In this document: positions 1 to 7,353 of the stretch, piece by piece | Numbering within the stretch: position 1 is the stretch's first letter | How the letters are laid out: each line of letters opens with the position of its first letter | The notes under the pieces: model-generated | Seen by the model: only the letters and a program-made list of their open reading frames with translations | Databases searched by the model: none | What the model was told of the DNA's origin: nothing | Position numbers and translations under genes: made by a program | Assembly (NCBI GenBank): GCA_041686485.1 | Contig: JAWLDT010000037.1 | Span: 1-25,128, forward strand | DNA length: 25,128 nucleotides | Reading direction: 5' to 3' | Origin: PUPG01 sp041686485 | Lineage (GTDB): Bacteria > Bacteroidota > Bacteroidia > Bacteroidales > UBA7960

Positions 1-50
1 CTGATTAAAAGTTTAATCCCTGCTAAACCGCTTTCAATAGCATGAATCAT
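1..50 (-). CDS. Possible 5' end of a minus-strand gene running off the window
   Basis: An ATG on the minus strand (complement of 48-50) opens a frame of 16 codons, beginning MIHAIESGLAGIKLLI, that stays open to the window edge. It looks protein-like but is too short to assign. It lies head to head with the GLPGLI-type remnant that starts just after it. I do not recognise the family, and it may be chance. Confidence 0.2.
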   Translation of the reverse strand, partial: MIHAIESGLAGIKLLI

Positions 51-63
51 TTTTCTGTATGAT

Positions 64-294
64 TTATTGTCTATGCATACTGCGAAAACCGAAAAGAAAA
101 ATATTTATTACCGCGATTTTTCTTTTGTTGAAACCACGAAAAGCCAATTTTTTGCTGCCAGGGAACGGTTTCGACAAGATATCATTAGTGGATTATTAAC
201 ATCCGGAGTGCCAGTGCATGAAGACACCGATTTAGACAGAGCACAGAAAAACATGCTGCGCAGAAACAATCCTATAGAACTTATAGTTGAATAG
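64..294 (+). pseudogene. C-terminal remnant of a GLPGLI-type protein
   Basis: The frame encodes about 75 residues from a TTG at 67 or an ATG at 73. The first 45 bases of the window carry an in-frame stop (43-45), so no upstream portion of the protein is joined to it. The sequence (IYYRDFSFVETTKSQFF near the start, NNPIELIVE at the end) resembles, from memory, the tail of Bacteroidota GLPGLI proteins, which often end in a NNPIEL-like motif. The gene 37 bases downstream is an outer-membrane barrel of the type these proteins accompany. The signature GLPGLI motif itself is missing and should lie just upstream of residue 1. I infer a 5'-truncated gene. A real small protein started at 67 or 73 is the alternative. 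Function of the family is unknown. Confidence 0.4.
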
Positions 295-330
295 CACGAT
301 TTTTGTTGTGTGAAAATATTAAAAAATGGC

Positions 331-2967
331 ATGAAAGTCCTTTTGCTTTCATTATCGGTCTTTGTTTTACCCTTTTACGCCGGTATGGCTCAAACCACAC
401 TGGAAGGAACCGTAACAAACACCGACGGCGAAGCCCTGCCCAACATCAACATCCTGATATACCCCGCCGGGAGCAATGTGCTGATCGCCTTTGCCGTAAG
501 CAACAGCAACGGTGGTTTTCAGGCCTTGGTGCGCAGCGCATCCGACAGCCTCGATATTGAAACCAGCTCCATACACTACCGCAACGAGCGGCGCACCTTC
601 GCAAATACCTCCCAAAACCTGCAATTCGAACTGGAGTCCGAGGTCACACAACTGGAAACTTTCACAATTAAAGCCCCTCCCATTGAACAGCGCGGCGATA
701 CCATCAGCTATCTGGTAAGCAGTTTTGCAGGCGAAGAAGACAGGGCCATAAGGGATGTACTGAGGCGGATGCCGGGCATCGAAGTAGAGGCCGGCGGCCG
801 TATCCTGTACCAGGGCGAACCCATCCAGAAGTTTTATGTAGAAGGCCTGGATCTGATGGGCGGGCGCTATGGGCTGATCAGCAACAATATGCCACACCGA
901 TCGGTCACTTCCGTAGAAATACTGGAAAACCACCAGCCCATCCGCATCCTGGAAAAACGCGTGCCCTCACATCGCGCATCCTTGAACTTAAGACTAAAAC
1001 GCGACATTACCACCACCGGTACTGCACAACTCGGTAGTGGCCTCGAACCCTGGTTGTGGGATGCCAACATCACCCCCATGATGTTTACCAAAAATTTCCA
1101 GGTAGCAGCCTCTTACCAGGCCAACAACGCCGGCAATGATGTGTCAAAACAACTCCATACCCTTACCTTGCGGTCACTGATGCGTCAAATGGAAGGACCG
1201 CGCGATAACCCCAATATTCTGAACATACAAACCATGAGCCCGCCCGACTTTTCCGAAAACCGCTACCTCGACAACAACATACACCTCGGAAATGCCAACG
1301 CACTGACCCGGATCAGCAACGACTTTCAACTAAGGGCCAACCTGTTTTATATCAATGATACCCAGCAACAGAAAGGCAATGTGTTTCGCACACTCTACAC
1401 ACCGGCAGACACCCTGCTGTTTGTCGAAACACTGGAAAACGAGATCAAAAACAACTATCTCCAGGGAGAATTTACACTGACCCGAAACGTAAAGGACAAC
1501 TACCTGGAGAATAAGCTGAAGTTCCAGTCGCACTGGGATAAGCGCAGTGGCGTGCTGGACAGTGACGAAGAGCTGATAGGGCAGTCGCTCGATCATCCGT
1601 TCCGTGCAGTATCAAACGAGTTGCGATCAGTCAATCCGGTCGGAGATTACCTGGTGGAGTTCATTTCGCATGTGTCATGGGACCGCAGCCCGCAAAGCCT
1701 CCGGGTGAGTCCGGGCCGTTTCGAAGAACTGCTGCATCAGGGCGAAAGCTATGACCATACACTGCAGGAAGTCAGGATACAAAGATTCTTTGCCAACCAT
1801 TCGGCAGGATTTTCATTTGGGTGGCGACGCTTTTCCTTTTCTCCGCGGGTTGGCTTTGCTTACCGGACACTTGACCTTGACTCCGGTATTTACACAGGGG
1901 ATGATGATTACAACTCTGCTGCAGAAGGACCTTTTACAAACTCCCTGAGGGGAAAGCATGCCAGAACCTACCTGGAAACCGAGGTCACCTACCGGTACGG
2001 CGACCTTACCGTAACGACCGATTTGCCATTTAGCCTGCAGCGTCTTGATCTGCAAGATGAAGCGCTGGATCAGGGGCAGGACATCAACCGCCTGCACTTC
2101 GACCCCAGGCTGAGAATAAACTACCAGATCTCCGGATTCTGGCGGGTAAGGGGCTCCTATCGCTATTCCAACAACCTGGGCAACATGGACGACATGCATT
2201 ACGGTTTTTTGATGAAAAACTACCGCAGCATCCAACAAAACGCAGCCCCAATTCAGGAAACCACAAGCCATGTTGCTTCCGCTTCGCTCATGCACCGCAA
2301 CCCCATTACCTCTTTTTTTAACTCCATTAGCTATTTTTACAGCGTCAACAATTACAATCTTGTTTACAGCAGCCAGGTACTGGAAAACGGCAGCACCATC
2401 CGGGAGGCTTTTGAGATGCCCAACACCGGATATTCGCATAATATTTCGGGCCGCAGCAGCAAATATTTCAGCGATTTGCGCTCAACCTTTACCCTGCGGG
2501 GCACATACAGCCTGAACGAACGGATGTCGTTAGTGAACGATGAGCTGTTTGACTCGCGCAACCGGCTGTTCAATGCAAGTCCGCAGGTTAACACCCGCAT
2601 CACCCAGTGGCTGCGGACAGAATACCGTGCCAACCTCAGCTATATACAAACGCACATGCAGGGCGGGCGCAAAAACAACATTTCCATGCTGCGCCATTTC
2701 CTGGATATTCATGCCTTCTACGCCGATGGTCATTATCTAGGCTTGTCTACCGAATACTATCGTCACGAAAACAACGAACACTATTTTATGGATTTGCTTT
2801 ACCGGTTTACCATCAGGCGACATAATGTAGATGTGGAGGCCCGCTGGCTCAACATCTTTAACACGGATACCTACATTACCTGGCAAACCGGCCCGTATTC
2901 GCTGGTCGAATCTACTTACCTGCTGCGGCCTTCACAGCTTTTTCTCTCTGCCCGCTTTAGTTTTTGA
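331..2967 (+). CDS. Outer-membrane beta-barrel protein, TonB-receptor-like, GLPGLI-partner family
   Basis: About 878 residues from the ATG at 331; a GTG at 310 is a possible longer start. The ATG is preferred because it gives a clean Sec signal peptide (MKVLLLSLSVFVLPFYAGMAQ). A carboxypeptidase-regulatory-like beta-sandwich follows (about residues 22-105, starting TTLEGTVTNTDGEALPNINI). Next comes a plug-like segment with RGDTISYLVSSF, DVLRRMPGIEVE, GEPIQKFYVEGLDLMGGRYG and VTSVEILENHQPI. The remaining roughly 650 residues alternate polar and aromatic stretches and end in SARFSF, a C-terminal aromatic typical of outer-membrane barrels. Family knowledge: these proteins sit in the outer membrane next to GLPGLI genes, and a remnant of one precedes this gene. 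No TonB box is evident, so active TonB-dependent import is unproven. Substrate unknown. Confidence 0.85.
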   Translation: MKVLLLSLSVFVLPFYAGMAQTTLEGTVTNTDGEALPNINILIYPAGSNVLIAFAVSNSNGGFQALVRSASDSLDIETSSIHYRNERRTFANTSQNLQFELESEVTQLETFTIKAPPIEQRGDTISYLVSSFAGEEDRAIRDVLRRMPGIEVEAGGRILYQGEPIQKFYVEGLDLMGGRYGLISNNMPHRSVTSVEILENHQPIRILEKRVPSHRASLNLRLKRDITTTGTAQLGSGLEPWLWDANITPMMFTKNFQVAASYQANNAGNDVSKQLHTLTLRSLMRQMEGPRDNPNILNIQTMSPPDFSENRYLDNNIHLGNANALTRISNDFQLRANLFYINDTQQQKGNVFRTLYTPADTLLFVETLENEIKNNYLQGEFTLTRNVKDNYLENKLKFQSHWDKRSGVLDSDEELIGQSLDHPFRAVSNELRSVNPVGDYLVEFISHVSWDRSPQSLRVSPGRFEELLHQGESYDHTLQEVRIQRFFANHSAGFSFGWRRFSFSPRVGFAYRTLDLDSGIYTGDDDYNSAAEGPFTNSLRGKHARTYLETEVTYRYGDLTVTTDLPFSLQRLDLQDEALDQGQDINRLHFDPRLRINYQISGFWRVRGSYRYSNNLGNMDDMHYGFLMKNYRSIQQNAAPIQETTSHVASASLMHRNPITSFFNSISYFYSVNNYNLVYSSQVLENGSTIREAFEMPNTGYSHNISGRSSKYFSDLRSTFTLRGTYSLNERMSLVNDELFDSRNRLFNASPQVNTRITQWLRTEYRANLSYIQTHMQGGRKNNISMLRHFLDIHAFYADGHYLGLSTEYYRHENNEHYFMDLLYRFTIRRHNVDVEARWLNIFNTDTYITWQTGPYSLVESTYLLRPSQLFLSARFSF

Positions 2968-3291
2968 TGTTTTACGTTGTACAAGCAGTCTTCTCTGCAG
3001 AAGTCTGTGGTTGCTTCCCGGTTATTAGGGTTTTATTATATTTGCTGGTCGGCGTATTCCTTACTCTGGCGACCGTCTTAACTATCAATTACAATTATCT
3101 GCCAATCTTTTCCGCGTACTCAATAATTGCTCCGGCCACATTCTCATCAGTGATCTTCTCGATACCTTTCAGGCTGCTATTGCCATTGCCTTACATAAAA
3201 GTGAGCAGCATCCGGCAACAATTTCCAGGAAAAATGCAGTAAAAGGATAAAGTCGTTACCGGGTAAATGTTTGGCAAATTGTTGGGCAAAT
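2968..3291. other. Gene-poor stretch between the barrel gene and the tRNA terminator
   Basis: This stretch of about 320 bases holds no convincing gene. An open frame on the plus strand (2964-3242) begins at a TTG inside the barrel stop and gives a generic hydrophobic peptide, best explained as the complement of degenerate minus-strand coding sequence. The only protein-like signal is the 31-codon minus-strand fragment at 3095-3190, listed separately. No insertion-sequence ends or promoter were seen. Confidence 0.5.
3095..3190 (-). pseudogene. Orphan C-terminal coding fragment, unrecognised family
   Basis: On the minus strand, directly after an in-frame ATG-TAA, 31 codons run to a TAA. The peptide contains SLKGIEKITDENVAGAIIEY and ends AEKIGR. 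Amphipathic helical character and ordinary codon use make it look like the tail of a former protein rather than random sequence. The upstream frame is closed, so no start or N-terminal part survives. I do not recognise the family. Chance cannot be excluded at this length. Confidence 0.3.
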
Positions 3292-3326
3292 AAAAAACAA
3301 ACCCCTCACAAAATCCTTGTAAGGGG
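3292..3326 (-). terminator. Rho-independent terminator of tRNA-Arg
   Basis: On the minus strand a 10-bp stem (CCCCTTACAA pairing with TTGTGAGGGG, one G-T pair) closes a 5-nt loop at 3326-3302 and is followed by TTTGTTTTTT (3301-3292). It begins 13 bases after the tRNA 3' end, as expected for its transcription terminator. Confidence 0.85.
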
Positions 3327-3338
3327 CTGTTTTTCAAG

Positions 3339-3412
3339 TGACTCCGCCAGGATTCAAACCTGGAACCTTCTGATCCGTAGTCAGATGCTCTATTCAATTA
3401 AGCTACGGAGCC
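3339..3412 (-). tRNA. tRNA-Arg (anticodon ACG)
   Basis: The minus strand folds into a full cloverleaf of 74 nt. The acceptor stem GGCTCCG pairs with CGGAGTC (one G-T pair) with discriminator A. The D arm is GCTT/GAGC. The anticodon stem TCTGA/TCAGA carries loop CTACGGA, so the anticodon is ACG (read as ICG after A34 deamination, decoding CGN arginine codons). The T arm is CCAGG/CCTGG with loop TTTGAAT. CCA is not encoded, so it must be added by CCA-adding enzyme. A TATATTTG element lies 12 bases upstream and a strong terminator lies downstream, so it is probably a single-gene transcript. Confidence 0.97.
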
Positions 3413-3423
3413 GTTTGCGGGTG

Positions 3424-3431
3424 CAAATATA
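3424..3431 (-). promoter_or_regulatory. -7 promoter element for tRNA-Arg
   Basis: TATATTTG on the minus strand exactly matches the Bacteroidota -7 consensus TAnnTTTG and would start transcription a few bases before the tRNA 5' end at 3412. No clear TTG/TTTG -33 element is visible. Confidence 0.55.
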
Positions 3432-3609
3432 CATATTTTTTGGAAAACTCAGACAAGAATCCGGCATTTTTTCCCTGTGAGAGGAACTAGTGCCGTGTCA
3501 ATGCTATTGTGTCAATTAAGTCGCATAGTATAAAGAAAAAGATCAGGATTTGGGCCGGCTAACGTAGCGTTGACATGACACCAGCTATAAATGTATCCGG
3601 TAAAAATTG

Positions 3610-3617
3610 TATTTTTG
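3610..3617 (+). promoter_or_regulatory. -7 promoter element for the 3649 gene
   Basis: TATTTTTG matches the Bacteroidota -7 consensus TAnnTTTG. Transcription would begin near 3624, leaving a leader of about 25 nt before the ATG at 3649. No convincing -33 element was found. Confidence 0.45.
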
Positions 3618-3648
3618 TTCCCATTGTAAAAACATAAGTTACGCTGAT

Positions 3649-4206
3649 ATGGAATCTACAGACTTTGCCATAGGTGCCAAAGTAGAACACCCCACCTTCG
3701 GGGAAGGGGTCGTGACCAAAAAAACGATGACCACCACACGGGTTTTCTTCCTGCATAAGGGAGATAAAGAGATTGCCAATAACTTCGCAGACCTGAAGCT
3801 TGTCGAAGAGTCTCATGCCGGTTCGGAAGGCGGTGGTGGCGGCGACCAGATCAGCCTGGATGACCTCGAAAAGGTGTTCTCCAACGTGCTGCGCCGCTAT
3901 GCCGATTTTCCGGAAGAGGTGGAAATGGCCGACCGCTGGAAAAAAGGGAAGATGATCCTTAAACCGGGTTCCGACCAGCTTCAGCCCAAAGAGATCCCAA
4001 TCGATATGTTCTTTAAGAAGATCGTCCTGGTACGTGACCGCCTGCGTGTCCTGGAACAACGTATCAATGGCAGCGAAAACCTCGATGAACAGGAGAAAGT
4101 GAACCTGCAACAGTATATTACCCGCATCTACGGCTCACTCACTACCTTTAATGTGCTGTTTAAATACAAAGAGCAGCATTTTGTAGGGGAACGAGGGACT
4201 GAATGA
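3649..4206 (+). CDS. Conserved protein with UvrD/PcrA-tail-like N-terminal motif
   Basis: 185 residues from the ATG at 3649. An upstream in-frame ATG at 3607 lies inside the putative promoter and adds a non-conserved-looking leader, so I reject it. The first 45 residues contain GAKVEHPTFGEGVVTKK, the small beta-fold motif (G..V.H..FG.G.V) seen at the C-terminus of UvrD/PcrA helicases, where it contacts RNA polymerase. A glycine run follows (GGGGG). The rest (about 70-185) is a helical region rich in charged residues (DLEKVFSNVLRRYADFP, RLRVLEQRINGS), possibly a coiled coil. No helicase motifs are present. An RNA-polymerase or nucleic-acid contact role is an inference from the motif alone. The gene stands alone and converges on htpX. 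Confidence 0.7.
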   Translation: MESTDFAIGAKVEHPTFGEGVVTKKTMTTTRVFFLHKGDKEIANNFADLKLVEESHAGSEGGGGGDQISLDDLEKVFSNVLRRYADFPEEVEMADRWKKGKMILKPGSDQLQPKEIPIDMFFKKIVLVRDRLRVLEQRINGSENLDEQEKVNLQQYITRIYGSLTTFNVLFKYKEQHFVGERGTE

Positions 4207-4238
4207 GGAGGAGGTTCTCCCACTCCTTTCCCAACCAT

Positions 4239-5234
4239 TTATTCCTTCATGGCGGATGACGGAATAACGCCTTTCTTCGTATTATTTACCGTTTGGAAAG
4301 CCTGCTGGTAGCCGGTATAGCCGGAGTTTCCTCCCATGGAACGAAGGATATGGATGCGCTCTTCGAGGGGGGGATGGGTGCTCGACAGGTTGCTCAGGCG
4401 CTGACCTTTTTTCTTCAGCGGGTTGGCAATGTACATCGGGGCCATCGACTTGTTGGCTACCTGCAGATCGGCCGTCGATTGCTGGATTTTGCTTAACGCA
4501 GATGCCAGTCCTTCGGGGTAGCGGGTCAGACGGGCGGCTGATGCATCCGCCAGGTATTCGCGCTTGCGTGAAACAGCGAGGTATAGCAGGCGTATGGCAA
4601 TCGGTGCCAGGATAGCAAAAGCCAGGGCGATGATCAACATGACGATGTTGCCTTTCCCCTTGCCGCCACCGCCACCGCCGCGCCGGGCTCCTCCGAATAT
4701 CAGACTTCGTAAAAAAATATGCGAAATAATGGCCACGGTACCTACCATAATGGTGGCCAGGGTCATGTAGCGAATGTCGCGGTTGATGATGTGCGACATC
4801 TCATGGGCGATGACGCCCTGCAGCTCGTCACGGTTCATCATATTGATCAGCCCGGTGGTGACGGCTACGACGCTTTTCTCGGGTTTCATGCCGGCGGCAA
4901 AGGCATTCGGAGCAGGGTCGTCGATCACATATACCTTCGGGGTGGCAGGCATGCCGGCAGCCAATCGCATCTCTTCGACAATATTATATAGCTGGGGGTA
5001 GTCGTCGTGACCCACTTCCTGCGCATTGTTCATACGCAGCATGATTGACTTCCCGGAGGAGAAGGCGACGATAAGCATGATAAAATAGATCGCCAGGGCA
5101 AGGATGATACCGGCAAAGCCGCCTTCAGGGTCTATGGCCGTTCCGATAACATAGCCGAGCAGGACCAGTACCACGCCCATAATCATAAGCAACAGCATCG
5201 AACGGCGCTGGTTCTTTCGAATAACTTCCCACAT
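4239..5234 (-). CDS. htpX: HtpX-like membrane zinc metalloprotease (M48)
   Basis: 331 residues. Two N-terminal membrane segments (about 12-32 and 40-60) precede the catalytic motif VIAHEMSH, where H144 and H148 bind zinc and E145 is the catalytic base. A second pair of membrane segments (about 156-180 and 197-222) follows. E226 in KREYLAD is the expected third zinc ligand. The C-terminus carries STHPPLEERI, typical of M48B enzymes. Family role: proteolytic quality control of inner-membrane proteins. A glycine-rich insert (GGARRGGGGGGKGKG, about 181-195) sits between the membrane segments and helps explain the extra length over the roughly 290-residue E. coli protein. lemA lies 15 bases upstream in the same direction, a pairing found in many bacteria, so the two are almost certainly one operon. 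Confidence 0.93.
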   Translation of the reverse strand: MWEVIRKNQRRSMLLLMIMGVVLVLLGYVIGTAIDPEGGFAGIILALAIYFIMLIVAFSSGKSIMLRMNNAQEVGHDDYPQLYNIVEEMRLAAGMPATPKVYVIDDPAPNAFAAGMKPEKSVVAVTTGLINMMNRDELQGVIAHEMSHIINRDIRYMTLATIMVGTVAIISHIFLRSLIFGGARRGGGGGGKGKGNIVMLIIALAFAILAPIAIRLLYLAVSRKREYLADASAARLTRYPEGLASALSKIQQSTADLQVANKSMAPMYIANPLKKKGQRLSNLSSTHPPLEERIHILRSMGGNSGYTGYQQAFQTVNNTKKGVIPSSAMKE

Positions 5235-5249
5235 AGTCAGTAAATCTTA

Positions 5250-5807
5250 TTAAAACGATACTTGCGGTGTTTCACGCTCTTCCGGACTTTCCAGTTCAAA
5301 ATAGTCCTCTTTTTGAAAGCCAAACAACGAAGCGGTGATGTTTGTTGGAAACATCTCTATCTTGTTGTTGTAGAACAACACCTGGTCGTTAAAATTTTGC
5401 CTGGCAAAAGAGATTTTATTTTCTGTTGATGTGAGCTCTTCCTGCAACGACAAAAAGTTCTGGTTGGCTTTCAGATCAGGGTAGTTTTCTACGGCTACCT
5501 TCAGGTTACCCAGGGCGGACGTTAGCTTTCCCTCTGCCTGGGCTTTTTCTGCCACGCCTGAGGCTTGCATGGCCTCTGTACGCATGCGGGTGACGTTTTC
5601 AAGGGTCTCCTGTTCGTGCTTCATGTATCCCTTGACTGTTTCGATTAGATTGGGAATCAAGTCGTAACGACGTTTTAGCTGGACATCGATCTGTGACCAT
5701 GCATTTTTTACCTGGTTCCGCAGTTTTACCAGCCGGTTGTACATGCTGATGAAAAACAAAATCAGGATGACGGCCAGGGCGATAATGATAATGGTTGAAG
5801 TTGACAT
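5250..5807 (-). CDS. lemA: LemA family membrane protein
   Basis: 185 residues, the usual LemA size. A single N-terminal membrane helix (about 4-21, IIIIALAVILILFFISMY) is followed by the family core NRLVKLRNQVKNAWSQIDVQ and LKRRYDLIPNLIETVKGYM, then a long helical bundle ending in ENKISFARQNFNDQVLFYN and a FPTNI motif. The protein should be anchored in the inner membrane with the helical domain outside or facing the membrane. Its biochemical function is not established; the frequent coupling with htpX, repeated here, suggests a role in presenting or regulating substrates of the protease. It is the first gene of the pair, with a TATATTTG element 23 bases ahead of the ATG. Confidence 0.93.
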   Translation of the reverse strand: MSTSTIIIIALAVILILFFISMYNRLVKLRNQVKNAWSQIDVQLKRRYDLIPNLIETVKGYMKHEQETLENVTRMRTEAMQASGVAEKAQAEGKLTSALGNLKVAVENYPDLKANQNFLSLQEELTSTENKISFARQNFNDQVLFYNNKIEMFPTNITASLFGFQKEDYFELESPEERETPQVSF

Positions 5808-5829
5808 AACCGGTCTTTTTTAGTTTTGA

Positions 5830-5837
5830 CAAATATA
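5830..5837 (-). promoter_or_regulatory. -7 promoter element for lemA-htpX
   Basis: TATATTTG on the minus strand is an exact TAnnTTTG match. Predicted transcription start is near 5823, about 16 nt before the lemA ATG. It lies between the MATE stop and lemA, so lemA-htpX can be transcribed separately from the MATE gene. Confidence 0.55.
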
Positions 5838-5840
5838 CAA

Positions 5841-7184
5841 TTAATAATCATCATATTGAACGACAGCTTTTCGTCTCCAGCGGCCTGTCCGGTAGTAAAC
5901 ATAGGCGGCCAGCAGGCCAAATACCCATGCCGTGGGAATGCCCCACCAGATACCTTCTGAGCCAAATCTTTCCGACAGGAAGTGGGCGGCTGGAATCCGG
6001 AGGAGCCACAGGGATATGAGGGTGATAAACATGGGCACCAGGGTGTCGCCGGCACCGCGCATGACAGCCTGGGTAACGAACATGCCCGAAACGACCACAT
6101 AAAAGGAGCTGACAATCACCAGGTAATTGTACCCGATGGCAATAACTTCGGGATCTCCGGTAAAAACGGCCATCAGGGAGCGACCAAAAAGCCAGATAAG
6201 TACTGTGGCAACCACCGATAACCCTGTGGTCATGGCCAGGGTGGCTCGCAGTCCTTGTCTGACCCGCTCCGGACGGTTGGCTCCCAGGTTTTGTCCCACG
6301 AAAGTGGTGAGCGCCATGGCAAAGTTCATGGCCGGCAGGATGGCAAAAGAGTCAAGCCGCCAGGCGATGGTATAGGCGGCAATGGTGTTGGTGCCGAAAC
6401 GGTTAACAATACTGATAAGGGCCATGGCGCCAAGGGCTACAAAGGTGTGTTGTACGCCGGTCGGGATGCCGATCCGAAGGCTCTTCATAAAGATATCCCG
6501 GTCGAATACCAAGCCCCGGATGGTAAAACGGATGAGCTTGTGGGTGTGGTTCAGGTAGATGATCGATAAGATGAATGCAATACCCTGGGCCAATACCGTT
6601 GCAAAAGCCACGGCACCAATGCCCCAGCCAAACCCCAGGACAAACAGCAGGTCAAAGCCTATATTTAATAATGTTGAAATGATCAGGAAGTACAGGGGCG
6701 TTCGCGAATCTCCCAGTCCGCGCAGAATGGCACTGGTTGCATTGTATCCGAACAACAGGATAAGGCCGCTGGCAAAGACGCTGAAATACAGACTTGCGTC
6801 GGCAATGAGGTGATCGGGTAACCCGATAAGCCGGAAGATGTCACTAATAAATATAAGTCCGAGGGTTGTCAGCACGATGGAAGCAAAAAAAAGGTAAACA
6901 AAGGTGGTGTCAATCGCCCGCCTGACTGCTTCATAGTCTTTGGCTCCGTAGTATTGGGCAATGATGATGTTGGTACCCGCCGTCACACCAATCACCAGGG
7001 AAATCAATACAAACAATACGGGAAAAGAAGCACCGGCTGCCGCTAACGCATCTGTGCCGATGTACTGCCCGATGATGATGGTGTCTACAATATTATAGAG
7101 TTGCTGGAATATGTTTCCCAGCAGCATGGGCAGGGCGAAAACGAATATTTGACGGGCTACCGGCCCCTTACTTAAATCCCGCAT
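5841..7184 (-). CDS. MATE family cation-coupled multidrug exporter
   Basis: 447 residues, normal for MATE transporters, with about twelve hydrophobic segments. The N-terminus carries the family hallmark ALPMLLGNIFQQLYNIVDTI followed by GTDALAAAGASFPV, and the second half repeats the fold (VGQNLGANRPERV, GAGDTLVPMF). These proteins exchange Na+ or H+ for cationic drugs and other organic substrates across the inner membrane. Sequence pattern fits the MepA/DinF branch better than NorM, but substrate cannot be called. The gene has its own -7 element 15 bases upstream and runs towards lemA with a short gap. Confidence 0.92.
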   Translation of the reverse strand: MRDLSKGPVARQIFVFALPMLLGNIFQQLYNIVDTIIIGQYIGTDALAAAGASFPVLFVLISLVIGVTAGTNIIIAQYYGAKDYEAVRRAIDTTFVYLFFASIVLTTLGLIFISDIFRLIGLPDHLIADASLYFSVFASGLILLFGYNATSAILRGLGDSRTPLYFLIISTLLNIGFDLLFVLGFGWGIGAVAFATVLAQGIAFILSIIYLNHTHKLIRFTIRGLVFDRDIFMKSLRIGIPTGVQHTFVALGAMALISIVNRFGTNTIAAYTIAWRLDSFAILPAMNFAMALTTFVGQNLGANRPERVRQGLRATLAMTTGLSVVATVLIWLFGRSLMAVFTGDPEVIAIGYNYLVIVSSFYVVVSGMFVTQAVMRGAGDTLVPMFITLISLWLLRIPAAHFLSERFGSEGIWWGIPTAWVFGLLAAYVYYRTGRWRRKAVVQYDDY

Positions 7185-7198
7185 CCATATTTTTTTTG

Positions 7199-7206
7199 CA
7201 AAGGTA
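7199..7206 (-). promoter_or_regulatory. -7 promoter element for the MATE gene
   Basis: TACCTTTG on the minus strand is an exact TAnnTTTG match, giving a start near 7192 and a leader under 10 nt before the ATG at 7184. No -33 TTG is obvious. The gap to the divergent glycosyltransferase gene (7185-7353) shows nothing else that I can identify. Confidence 0.5.
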
Positions 7207-7353
7207 GGGTTTTCTAATGGCTGGCCTTCTTCCTTTCAGATTTCGCCTTTCGGCTTTGACATTTGACTCTTTTGGTCTTCATGAAACAATCAAACAAAAA
7301 AAACGTACATTTGTTTGTATTATGTAATTTGTGGCCTTTAACACTTATGGCAT

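Noticed and set aside
1813..2439. 208-codon minus-strand frame inside the barrel gene
   Set aside because: Overlaps an intact 878-residue coding sequence and shows no recognisable domain.
2964..3242. 92-residue hydrophobic plus-strand frame as a membrane protein
   Set aside because: Starts at a TTG inside the previous stop, has no family-like motif, and is opposite a more protein-like minus-strand fragment.
3302..3412. tRNA-Arg region as an active integration site
   Set aside because: No integrase gene and no duplicated tRNA 3' end was seen; the hairpin is an ordinary terminator.
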